Below, piece by piece: positions 1 to 6,970 of a stretch of 8,658 nucleotides of DNA. The stretch is from Gammaproteobacteria bacterium (GTDB lineage: Bacteria > Pseudomonadota > Gammaproteobacteria > GCA-001735895), in NCBI GenBank assembly GCA_015494335.1, contig WGBK01000348.1:1-8658 (forward strand). The letters are read 5' to 3'. The position numbers and the translations under genes are program-made. Position 1 is the stretch's first letter. The number at the start of each line of letters is the position of its first letter. The notes below the pieces were generated by a model. That model did not search any database. It saw nothing but the letters and a program-made list of their open reading frames with translations, and was not told where the DNA came from.

Positions 1-39
1 CATCATCGAGGATCTTTGCGAATACAAGCACAAGACCGA

Positions 40-462
40 ATGATGTACGGCAACCGTGAACAGATACGCCGCGTCTTCCTGGATGTGCGCGACAAGCTCG
101 AGCAGGGCCGCCCCCTCGAACCGATGGAAGCCCTGATCGCCGATGTGCTGCAACAGCACCCGGAATACGACCGGCTGCTGTCGGATCCGGAGCGGGCCCT
201 GAGTGCCGATTTCGATGCCGACAGCGGCCAGACCAATCCCTTCCTGCACATGGCCATGCACCTCTCCCTGCGCGAACAGGCCCAGGTCGACCGGCCCGCC
301 GGCATTCGAGACATTCACAGCAGGTTGTGCCGCCGTCTCGGAGTCCACGATGCGGAGCACGCAATGATGGAATGCCTCGGCCAGGCGCTGTGGCAGGCGC
401 AGAGAGATGGTCTGCCGCCCGACGAGCAGGCGTTTCTGGAGTGTCTTCGCAGCCTGGGTTGA
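40..462 (+). CDS. DUF1841 family small cytoplasmic protein
   Basis: This encodes a protein of about 140 residues with no signal peptide, membrane segment or cofactor motif. It matches my recollection of the DUF1841 family, common in beta- and gammaproteobacteria and without an assigned function. Matching features are an N-terminal M-Y-G-x-R-x-Q-x-R stretch, a central NPFLHMAMHLSLREQ segment followed by DRPAGIR, and a C-terminal HDAEHAMMECLGQALWQAQ helix. The start is uncertain. Two tandem ATGs at 40 and 43 fit the usual family N-terminus but lack a clear ribosome site. A TTG at 16 sits close behind a GAGGA at 8-12, and the frame stays open to the left edge of the window. The stop is TGA at 460-462. 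No terminator hairpin with a T-run follows. The downstream gap seems to belong to the next gene's promoter. The family call is from sequence memory; no function is inferred. Confidence 0.8.
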   Translation: MMYGNREQIRRVFLDVRDKLEQGRPLEPMEALIADVLQQHPEYDRLLSDPERALSADFDADSGQTNPFLHMAMHLSLREQAQVDRPAGIRDIHSRLCRRLGVHDAEHAMMECLGQALWQAQRDGLPPDEQAFLECLRSLG

Positions 463-519
463 CCCGCCCGCCTTCCAAAATCCAATCCATCTCTTTTCAC
501 ACCCTGTCTGATTTTCCTT

Positions 520-554
520 ACAAATCCTTATGATTTGTCAACAAAACCTGACAA
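520..554. promoter_or_regulatory. Two overlapping inverted repeats, candidate upstream activator sites
   Basis: ACAAATC (520-526) and GATTTGT (532-538) form a perfect 7-base inverted repeat with a 5-base spacer. TTGTCA (535-540) and TGACAA (549-554) form a second perfect inverted repeat with an 8-base spacer, sharing bases 535-538 with the first. No T-run follows, so a terminator is unlikely. Their centres lie about 115 and 100 bases upstream of the start point expected from the sigma-54-like promoter at 617-633, which is the usual distance for NtrC-type enhancer-binding proteins. The repeats are directly visible; binding by PrsR or any other activator is inference. Confidence 0.45.
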
Positions 555-616
555 TTGGCCGGGTTTTAACCCTCTCACCTTTCCTGAGTCTATTGAATTT
601 TTTACAAGTAGCGGGG

Positions 617-633
617 TTGGCTTTCTTTATGCG
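617..633 (+). promoter_or_regulatory. Candidate sigma-54 (-24/-12) promoter of the PEP-CTERM gene
   Basis: The sequence TTGGC-TTTCTTTA-TGCG places GG at 619-620 and GC at 631-632, exactly the GG-N10-GC spacing needed by RpoN. It keeps TGGC at -24 and TGC at -12 but lacks the ACG after TGGC. The predicted start point near 644 gives a leader of about 25 bases carrying GGGAGAG at 658-664, four bases before the ATG at 669. No convincing sigma-70 pair was found in the gap. Known context: PEP-CTERM organisms often encode PrsK/PrsR, a sensor kinase and a sigma-54-dependent regulator proposed to control exosortase substrates. Confidence 0.5.
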
Positions 634-668
634 TGTCTTTCCGCAAGCTTACCAACCGGGAGAGACCC

Positions 669-1427
669 ATGAAGTACATCAAGAAACTCGCCATTCCACT
701 GTTGCTCGCCGCATCCGCGACGGCTCATGCCGATATCATCGAACTGACAGGAACCATCCGTGACCTGAGCTACGAACACCCCGACTTTCAGGGGTCGATT
801 GGCGGACACGAAACCGGCCTGGTCAAGGATGTGCTGGGGGCAGACGGCACGCCGGTATACAACGGAGGCAGCCAGCTCAGCTCCGAGGACAATTTCCTCG
901 ACTGGTATTCCACGGGCAGCGATTTTGTGCTGGGCGAGATGGATTACACCATCGCCCTCGACAACAGCATCACCTCCGATCCGAACATCTATACCTTCAG
1001 CGATGACAACTTCTTTCCCATTGACAATCAACTGGGTGGCAACGAGATCTTCTGGCACAATTTCCACTTCACCTATCAGTTGCATACGGATTTCACCTAC
1101 CAGGGAGGTGAAGTATTCAATTTCACCGGGGACGATGATGTCTGGGTGTTCATTGATGATCAGCTGGTGGTTGATCTGGGCGGTGTACACGGGGCCATCT
1201 CGGGTTCCGTCGATCTCGACAGCCTCGGCCTGACTGCTGGCAACAACTATGATTTCGACCTGTTTTTTGCCGAACGCCATACGACCCAGTCCCATTTCCG
1301 CATCGATACTTCACTGGCCTTGGCACCAACTCCCCCTGTAGACGTACCAGAGCCTTCCGTCCTGGCATTGCTGGGTGTCGGCCTGTTCGGTCTCGGCCTT
1401 GCACGTAAACGCTCCGCCCTGAGCTGA
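669..1427 (+). CDS. PEP-CTERM sorted fibro-slime (PA14-like) domain exoprotein
   Basis: A secreted 252-residue protein. Residues 1-21 form a signal peptide (KK, hydrophobic run, A-H-A cleavage). Residues about 25-218 resemble the fibro-slime/PA14-like beta-sandwich: FNFTGDDDVWVFIDDQLVVD at about 150-169, then GGVHG, a DLDSLGL turn and the YDFDLFFAERH strand near 194-204. The acidic GDDD and IDD residues are typical calcium or carbohydrate contacts in this fold. The C-terminus is a classic exosortase signal: VPEPS at 226-230, a hydrophobic segment at about 231-245 and a basic RKR at 246-248. The protein is thus expected to be exported, anchored, then processed by an exosortase (EpsH/XrtA type) encoded elsewhere, and to join the exopolysaccharide matrix or cell surface. 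The start at 669 is chosen for its GGGAGAG ribosome site and signal peptide; the upstream in-frame start at 633 would spoil the leader. It is monocistronic, with its own promoter. The exact ligand is unknown. Confidence 0.85.
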   Translation: MKYIKKLAIPLLLAASATAHADIIELTGTIRDLSYEHPDFQGSIGGHETGLVKDVLGADGTPVYNGGSQLSSEDNFLDWYSTGSDFVLGEMDYTIALDNSITSDPNIYTFSDDNFFPIDNQLGGNEIFWHNFHFTYQLHTDFTYQGGEVFNFTGDDDVWVFIDDQLVVDLGGVHGAISGSVDLDSLGLTAGNNYDFDLFFAERHTTQSHFRIDTSLALAPTPPVDVPEPSVLALLGVGLFGLGLARKRSALS

Positions 1428-1440
1428 TCCACCCTCCCTC

Positions 1441-1467
1441 ATCGCCCCGTCAGTGTGACGGGGCGAT
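1441..1467 (+). terminator. Perfect 12-bp hairpin after the PEP-CTERM gene
   Basis: ATCGCCCCGTCA (1441-1452) pairs perfectly with TGACGGGGCGAT (1456-1467) across a GTG loop, starting 13 bases after the stop codon. The stem is strong and GC-rich, but the following bases are pyrimidine-mixed rather than a T-run. It may terminate weakly or protect the 3' end of the message instead of acting as a standard intrinsic terminator. Confidence 0.6.
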
Positions 1468-1490
1468 ATCCTCCACTCTCTTGCCCTGCC

Positions 1491-1515
1491 AAAAAAAACC
1501 CGGCCGAAGCCGGGT
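1491..1515 (-). terminator. Intrinsic terminator of the minus-strand operon
   Basis: On the minus strand ACCCGGC, a TTCG tetraloop and GCCGGGT are followed by a run of T (eight A on the plus strand at 1491-1498). This is a textbook Rho-independent terminator with the very stable UUCG loop, 28 bases after the stop codon of the MMPL gene. It faces the hairpin at 1441-1467 that ends the converging gene. Confidence 0.88.
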
Positions 1516-1542
1516 CTGGAAAGCAACGGATCCTGGTTCGGA

Positions 1543-4305
1543 TCAGCGATGCAGGGCCTTGAAGATATAGCCCGGCTTCAGCCAGTACACCAGTATCGGC
1601 AGGAAGGTGAAGGCCGTGAACACATCGATGATCAGGGCCTGCCCGATATAGACGCCCAATCCCCAGGTGTTGGCCAGTTCCGTGGATACCAGGGGGATGA
1701 AGCTGCCTAGCAATACGATGACCGAGGCCAGTACCGCTCCACCGGTGGTGCGCAGGGTGTTGAACAGCGCGTCCTTCCAGTTGCCCAGTGTGGCGATGTA
1801 TTCCTCGCGCATCCTCGAGATGAGGTAGATCGAGTAATCCACACCGAGGCCCATGGAGATGCTCAGGGTCACCAGCAGGTGGAAAGCCAGGTTTCCGGAC
1901 CAGTTTTTGACGCTGGTGAAGTAACCACCCATGCCGTACTGGGCAAACAGGGTGATAAACAGCATCAGGATCAGGATTACCGCTACCGACAGGGAGCGGA
2001 ACATCAGGGCCACAATGATGAAGATCACCAGTGCGGTCTGCATCGGCGATTTCAGCCAGTTGGCATAGGATACCTCCCGGGTCGCCTCGGTGGCACCGAG
2101 GAAACCGCCCAGACCGGGATCGGTGATCGACGGATCGCCCTCGACAGTGACGACATCCCCGGTTTCCGGCATCGTTACCGTATCGCCGATCTTCAGGCCA
2201 AACTTGATCTTGTTGAAGCCTGGCTCGTCGGCGTGCTCACGCATGTAGCGGTGAATGTCTTCCACCACCTTGTGCGTCAGCACCGGGTCCATGGTGTTGA
2301 CGAAGCCCATGATGACGGCTTCGTTCCAGGTTTCGGTATCGACGAAAGACCGCAGATCGCCATCGCTGGTATTCACCTCGAGGAGTCCGTTGTAGGTCTG
2401 CACGATATAGTTCGGATCGGGCACATACTCGGGATCCTCAGGATCGCCGTAGATGTCCTTGCGCTTGGTCACCAGCTCCTTGTTGGGCACGGTGAACAGG
2501 CTCATGTCGTCACCCGTACCACCTTTCGAGGAGAGCAGCATGTTGACGAGGCGGATGTACTGGACATAGGAACCGGTGAAACCGATGTTCGGGTGGGCAC
2601 GCATCCAGTTCTCCATCTTTTCGATGGCCGACAGCACCTCGGCATCGTTGATGATGCCCTGGGCGCCGAGGGTATCCTCGTCCCAGCAACCCTTGGGCAG
2701 CAGGTTGCCATTCTCGTCCTCGTCCTCGCACAGCGGCTTCATCGGTTCGCGGCTGGTAAAGGGGATGTTGACCGAGATGACGCCAGGCATGACCTGCCCC
2801 AGCCGGTTCAGGTCCTGAATCGTGCGCGAGGATTCCTTGAAGGCGGCGCGAGAGTAGTTGATGCCCTTCTCCACGCCCGGCATCAGGTCGTCCCAGGTGC
2901 CCTCCATGATCTTGGTTTCCTTCGCGGACCAGCCGACCAGCAGCGCTATCACCAGGATCACGACCCATTTGCCAGGGCCCATGATCAGCCGCGTGGTGAA
3001 ACTGGCCGCGGCATCCTCGAGCTTGCTCGGTTCGCACATGGCGTGATCCTTCTCCATGCTGACCTTGGGCGGCCAGTAGGACATCAGGATCGGGATCAGG
3101 GTGGTCGTTGTGATCAGCAGCGTGGCCATGCCGAACATGCCGAAATAGGCATAGGCCTTGTAGAAGGAGATGTCCACCGTGGCTAGCGTGGCGAAACCGG
3201 CCATGTCGGTGATGATGGCCAGGGTAGCCGGCACCATGGTATGACCGATCGAGGATTCGGCCGCCGCATGGGCGTCGCACTTGTGCTCCAGCATGTCCTG
3301 CAGGAATCGCCGCGTCACCTGTACCGCGTGTCCGGTTCCGATCGCCAACAGCAGCATGGGCGTCAACACCATCATCGTGGTCAGCTTGTAGGCGGTAAAG
3401 CCCATCAGGCCCAGGGTAATGATGATGGTCGCAAACACGCCAAACAGAGGGAAGACCGCCCCACGCCAACCCTTGTTCTGCCACCACAGGATGGCAAAGA
3501 CGATGAGAATGGAAATGACGAACAGCCACCACTTGTTGACCAGGTCGTAGAGCATGTAGGCGAGGAAGTAGGGCTCGCCGGCGATGCGAATCTCGACCTT
3601 GTCGCCGTATTTTTCTCGTACCTCATCCTGAATCGCGATGACCTCGCGAATCCAGGGCAGGTAGATCTTCTTCACGCCATCGTCGTAATCGCCGATGATG
3701 AAGGTGCCACGGGCGGTACAACCCTCCTGACCGAATTCACAACGGTTGCCTTCGGCATCCTCCATGTACAGCAACATCGGCGCCATTACCGGGTTGGTTT
3801 CCAGCCCCTCCTTGAGGAAGGCCAGTTGCTTCTTGGCCACTTGCGGATCGCTGGAAATACCATCGGTCGGAATCAGACGCTTGAACACCAGGCTGCCGTC
3901 ACTGGCCCCCATGTACTTGATCTTCTGCGCCGCCAGGTCGAGGAAATTCTCGCCCCGCGAATTCGGCAGGGCAACCATGCGTTCATGCACATCCTTGACC
4001 AGGTTGACGAACCAGGGTTGGTAGATGTCGCCCGGCTCCTTGAGGATGAAGCCCAGTACCATCAGGTTGCCCATGCCGAACTTCTGCTCGCCATAGGCAT
4101 TGGTGGCAACATAGCGGTTGCTCGGCGGCAACAGGGTATCCGGGTCGTTACGGATATCCAGGTTCGGGATCTGGGTTGCCGCCAGCAGCGTGGTAATGAC
4201 AACGATCATTACCACCAGCAGCCGGTTGCGCATGACCCAGGCCGCGTATTTCTGCGCTATGGTCAGCTCTTTTTCGATCGGATCTTGCTTGTCGGATTGG
4301 CTCAC
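1543..4305 (-). CDS. MMPL/RND-superfamily (HAE3-type) inner-membrane transporter
   Basis: This 920-residue protein has the complete two-fold RND layout: TM1 about 29-46, a periplasmic loop about 47-255, TM2-6 about 258-408, TM7 about 446-461, a long periplasmic loop about 462-752, and TM8-12 about 756-906. Such pumps use the proton gradient to move hydrophobic or amphiphilic molecules; MmpL and HpnN are relatives. The second half keeps the GVDYSIY motif in TM10 (D823), the usual proton-relay position. The matching TM4 stretch reads AIGTGHAVQ, with H326 in place of Asp. Each periplasmic loop has a cysteine pair (C189/C196 and C526/C540). The start is GTG at 4305 behind AGAGGG. It is the last gene of the operon with the DUF1302 and LolA-like genes, so it probably acts with them in trans-envelope transport. 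No membrane-fusion (HlyD-type) partner is visible. The family is secure; substrate and direction are unknown. Confidence 0.9.
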   Translation of the reverse strand: MSQSDKQDPIEKELTIAQKYAAWVMRNRLLVVMIVVITTLLAATQIPNLDIRNDPDTLLPPSNRYVATNAYGEQKFGMGNLMVLGFILKEPGDIYQPWFVNLVKDVHERMVALPNSRGENFLDLAAQKIKYMGASDGSLVFKRLIPTDGISSDPQVAKKQLAFLKEGLETNPVMAPMLLYMEDAEGNRCEFGQEGCTARGTFIIGDYDDGVKKIYLPWIREVIAIQDEVREKYGDKVEIRIAGEPYFLAYMLYDLVNKWWLFVISILIVFAILWWQNKGWRGAVFPLFGVFATIIITLGLMGFTAYKLTTMMVLTPMLLLAIGTGHAVQVTRRFLQDMLEHKCDAHAAAESSIGHTMVPATLAIITDMAGFATLATVDISFYKAYAYFGMFGMATLLITTTTLIPILMSYWPPKVSMEKDHAMCEPSKLEDAAASFTTRLIMGPGKWVVILVIALLVGWSAKETKIMEGTWDDLMPGVEKGINYSRAAFKESSRTIQDLNRLGQVMPGVISVNIPFTSREPMKPLCEDEDENGNLLPKGCWDEDTLGAQGIINDAEVLSAIEKMENWMRAHPNIGFTGSYVQYIRLVNMLLSSKGGTGDDMSLFTVPNKELVTKRKDIYGDPEDPEYVPDPNYIVQTYNGLLEVNTSDGDLRSFVDTETWNEAVIMGFVNTMDPVLTHKVVEDIHRYMREHADEPGFNKIKFGLKIGDTVTMPETGDVVTVEGDPSITDPGLGGFLGATEATREVSYANWLKSPMQTALVIFIIVALMFRSLSVAVILILMLFITLFAQYGMGGYFTSVKNWSGNLAFHLLVTLSISMGLGVDYSIYLISRMREEYIATLGNWKDALFNTLRTTGGAVLASVIVLLGSFIPLVSTELANTWGLGVYIGQALIIDVFTAFTFLPILVYWLKPGYIFKALHR

Positions 4306-4312
4306 TGCTCAG

Positions 4313-4318
4313 CCCTCT
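4313..4318 (-). promoter_or_regulatory. Ribosome binding site deciding the GTG start of the MMPL gene
   Basis: AGAGGG on the minus strand lies seven bases before the GTG at 4303-4305. No in-frame ATG lies near a better site, and the resulting protein begins with a hydrophilic cytoplasmic tail before TM1, as expected. Confidence 0.7.
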
Positions 4319-4347
4319 TGAAAATCAGTGGTTGCTTTGAATAAAGG

Positions 4348-4373
4348 AAAAAAAAGGGGGCAAGGCCCCCTTT
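4348..4373 (-). terminator. Intrinsic terminator between the DUF1302 and MMPL genes
   Basis: On the minus strand AAAGGGGGC, a CTT loop and GCCCCCTTT run straight into further T residues (eight A on the plus strand at 4348-4355, three of them in the stem). The 9-bp stem begins 17 bases after the DUF1302 stop codon at 4391. It lies inside what otherwise looks like one operon, only about 43 bases before the MMPL start. No strong sigma-70 promoter was seen in the remaining gap, so the pump gene is probably reached by read-through, giving lower expression than the two genes upstream. Confidence 0.85.
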
Positions 4374-4390
4374 GAAGTTTATTATTGTTG

Positions 4391-6898
4391 TCAGAAAATA
4401 TACTTGAAGCCCAGCTGCAGATTCGAGGAGTTCTCGAACTGGCCGAACATCGTATTTTCGTCCCCCCAGTATTTATTATATTCAACGGTACCGATCATAT
4501 CGTCGTTGAAGCTGTACTCAACGTCGAAACGGTCCCAGTATCCTCCATCATTTTCCGCAATCAGGATATTGTTCCAGCGGTGCTCGCCATCGGAACCGAA
4601 GGGCTTGGAGAGGAAGAAGGAGATGAAGGTTTCCACCTCGTCACCTTTCTTCAGCCCGTTGCTCAGATGCATGCTGGTGAAGTCGCCAGTGTAGCGGGAG
4701 CAATCGAACTGCACACCGGACGCGGCATTGCAGGTCCGCTTCTCGTCGATGTAGTCCAGGTTGTAGAACTGGATCAACTGGGTGCTGACCAGAAGATTGG
4801 TCATCACCGTGACATCGACACCGAGGACATACTTGAACATGTCCGCATCTTCCATCTTCAGTGCGCCTACCAGATCACCGACGGCCAGCTTCGCCTTGTC
4901 AATGACCGGTTGCTTGGTGGCCACGTCATAGGAGAATTCGCCGCGAACAACCACCGGTACCGATTCGGTATCGATGGCGGTATCGAAGGAGGCACCAAAG
5001 GTGCTGACGCGGTTCAGTTTTTCCTCGAACACCAGGGTCGCCGGGTTCATGCCGTTCTGCGAATCGAAGGGCGTACCATCCGGATTGAACAGCAGAACCA
5101 TGTTGACATCGACTGCCTTCGGATTCGGGTTATCGATAACACCGTCCTGGTTGAAGTCGAGGGGCTGCCCTAGGGCATCGATGGCCACCGGGATCTCCTG
5201 CACGCTCAGCGTATCGCCTGTCTGGTTCTCCCAGTGCATTTCGACATAGGGGTTGCTGTCGAGACGATAGGCGTAGTTCAGCGAGAAGTTGGTGCCGCTA
5301 TCGGTGGAATTCTTGTAGCGGAACGCCAGATTGGTATCGCTGAACGGATCGGTATCGTAATCACGACGGTAGTCCGTTTTCATGCCGATGAAACCCGTGA
5401 AGGTTGCGAACGCGGTATTGGCCATCAGGTCGAAGGCCGAGGTCGGGTTGTCCGGGCTCAGCGTACCGTCGAACTGGTTGGTGGTCGAGTTGCTGAAGAA
5501 GCTCTGCTTCATGCCCTCGATGGCCACAGCCTGAACCGCTTGCTGATATACCTGGGTCACGCCGGTGACATCCGCAGCGGCCACAGTCATGCCGCTGGCC
5601 TGGGAAAGGGCCCCCGCGACCTGATTCGGATCCGTGGTGTCCACACCCTGCATGCTCAAGGCCCCAAGAACATTGCTGTTCATCTGGGTGAACAGGGCAT
5701 TCAGGGCCGTACCGATGGTGGCATTGTCGATATCCTCGTTGCCATCCTGATCGAAATCGATACCGACACCATTGGCGAAGGCAGTCTGTAGTTGCCCCAT
5801 GTAGACCGTAAAGTTGTTCAACAGGTCTCCCGAGGTGTTCGCTGCGGCGTTGAGAACATTGTTACCGTTCTGCAACCCGTTCATGAAGGGCAGGAATACC
5901 GCCTTGATCAGAGCATTGTTGATGCTGCCGGTGTCGTTCGGGAAATTGGGATCAGACGGGTTCGGAAGCGTGGACGGGCTGGCGAACTGGATGATATTGG
6001 AACCGTCTCCGAAGGCGTCCGTGGTAATTGCTTCCGGGATGCCATCACCGTTCAGATCGATGGTAGGCGGCGTCAGCAGAGACGCGCCTACCTGGTTGAA
6101 ATCGGGGAAGGGAGCCCCCGTACCCAGGGAAGTGAAACCGGCCACGGTGGTCAGCGCCATCGGGCCTCCGTTGAGGCTGGTCAGACCACCCATGCCGAGC
6201 AGGGTCTGGAACACGCCCGAGGTCTTGCCCATGTCACGGGCGATGTTGAGGAAGCCGTTGGTCTTTCCGGTAATGGTGTCGACGCCCTTGAAGATAAAAG
6301 GGGCGCCGCTGTCGCCATCCTTGTCGAGACCGGCAATGAAGTTGGGCTGCGCCTCGGAAACGATGAACTGGATGTTGGCGCCGCTGTCGAAGTCACGCTC
6401 GGCATTGATCATCCATACCGGGATGCGCGCATCCTCGGAGACATTCTGGTTCAGCTCGCGGAAGTCGGTGGGGTTGATGATGTCGAGCAGCTTGATGCCG
6501 TCGGCCGTGCCCCAGACCACCTGCTGTTTACCCAGGCGGAGATCCCAGCCGCCGGCGCTGGTGTCGAAGTAAAATTCTCGCAGGATCTCGTACTGCGTAT
6601 AGGCCTCGCCGCCCCCGAGTCGATCGCTTGCGGCTTCGCCATCATCGGCAAACAGGAGTTCGGCATGGAAGGCCGACTCCTCGCCGACGTCGCTGTTGAT
6701 GAACAGCTTCAGACTGGCCTCGGACTTGAGCGGATCCCAGGCATCGTGAGGCTCGGGAGCGCCTGTTACCAGGCCGTCCTTGGTGAACATATCGTATTCG
6801 ATCTTGGCTTCGCCGCTGATTTCCAGCTCGGCGAGGGCGAGACCGGGGAAAACCAGTGCCAGGGCAACGGCACGGGCAAGTACATTGGGTTTCAACAT
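4391..6898 (-). CDS. DUF1302-type beta-barrel outer-membrane protein, enlarged
   Basis: An 835-residue exported outer-membrane protein. Residues 1-23 are a signal peptide (ALA cleavage before ELEISG). The chain ends in LQLGFKYIF with a terminal Phe, the usual Bam-recognised last strand. The N-terminal portion has the DUF1302-like LRLGKQQVVWGTADG...DIINPTDFREL stretch (about 120-149) and alternating amphipathic strands. Strand-rich sequence resumes from about 505 to the end. The middle (about 190-505) is Asn/Gly/Ala/Thr-rich, with helix-like patches. Three acidic loops resemble EF-hand or dockerin calcium sites: DLNGDGIPE at 281-289, DFDQDGNEDID at 381-391 and DFNQDGVID at 581-589. C723 and C733 may form a disulphide in an outer loop. 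From memory most DUF1302 proteins are shorter. ATG at 6898 follows AGAGGA by six bases. It sits between the LolA-like and RND genes, so an outer-membrane channel or acceptor for their substrate is inferred. The Pfam assignment is moderately sure. Confidence 0.8.
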   Translation of the reverse strand: MLKPNVLARAVALALVFPGLALAELEISGEAKIEYDMFTKDGLVTGAPEPHDAWDPLKSEASLKLFINSDVGEESAFHAELLFADDGEAASDRLGGGEAYTQYEILREFYFDTSAGGWDLRLGKQQVVWGTADGIKLLDIINPTDFRELNQNVSEDARIPVWMINAERDFDSGANIQFIVSEAQPNFIAGLDKDGDSGAPFIFKGVDTITGKTNGFLNIARDMGKTSGVFQTLLGMGGLTSLNGGPMALTTVAGFTSLGTGAPFPDFNQVGASLLTPPTIDLNGDGIPEAITTDAFGDGSNIIQFASPSTLPNPSDPNFPNDTGSINNALIKAVFLPFMNGLQNGNNVLNAAANTSGDLLNNFTVYMGQLQTAFANGVGIDFDQDGNEDIDNATIGTALNALFTQMNSNVLGALSMQGVDTTDPNQVAGALSQASGMTVAAADVTGVTQVYQQAVQAVAIEGMKQSFFSNSTTNQFDGTLSPDNPTSAFDLMANTAFATFTGFIGMKTDYRRDYDTDPFSDTNLAFRYKNSTDSGTNFSLNYAYRLDSNPYVEMHWENQTGDTLSVQEIPVAIDALGQPLDFNQDGVIDNPNPKAVDVNMVLLFNPDGTPFDSQNGMNPATLVFEEKLNRVSTFGASFDTAIDTESVPVVVRGEFSYDVATKQPVIDKAKLAVGDLVGALKMEDADMFKYVLGVDVTVMTNLLVSTQLIQFYNLDYIDEKRTCNAASGVQFDCSRYTGDFTSMHLSNGLKKGDEVETFISFFLSKPFGSDGEHRWNNILIAENDGGYWDRFDVEYSFNDDMIGTVEYNKYWGDENTMFGQFENSSNLQLGFKYIF

Positions 6899-6930
6899 GG
6901 GTGTTCCTCTTGGATTCTGTATTGGCCTTG

Positions 6931-6957
6931 CCGCCGCCGGATTGTTACCGGCGGCGG
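6931..6957 (-). repeat. GC-rich intercistronic hairpin between LolA-like and DUF1302 genes
   Basis: CCGCCGCCGG (6931-6940) and CCGGCGGCGG (6948-6957) form a perfect 10-bp stem with a 7-base loop, in the 72-base gap between the two coding regions. No T-run follows on either strand, so it is not a standard terminator. It may stabilise or delimit the 3' end of the upstream cistron, or cause partial Rho-independent pausing. The structure is seen; the role is inferred. Confidence 0.6.
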
Positions 6958-6970
6958 AGTCAGGGATCGA

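Noticed and set aside
520..554. The inverted repeats read as a terminator of the DUF1841 gene
   Set aside because: The stems are short and AT-rich with no following T-run, and they overlap so that only one could form at a time; an operator role fits better.
593..621. Possible sigma-70 promoter (TTGAAT at 593) for the PEP-CTERM gene
   Set aside because: Seventeen bases downstream the sequence is GTTGGC, not a -10 element. The sigma-54-type GG-N10-GC fits better.
627..1295. Minus-strand open frame opposite the PEP-CTERM gene
   Set aside because: It is the shadow of a gene with a clear signal peptide, domain and sorting signal, and has no ribosome site of its own.
1879..4344. Two long plus-strand open frames (1879-3186 and 3241-4344) opposite the pump gene
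   Set aside because: Their translations are rich in His, Gln, Arg and Asp without hydrophobic cores or motifs, as expected for the complement of a membrane-protein gene.
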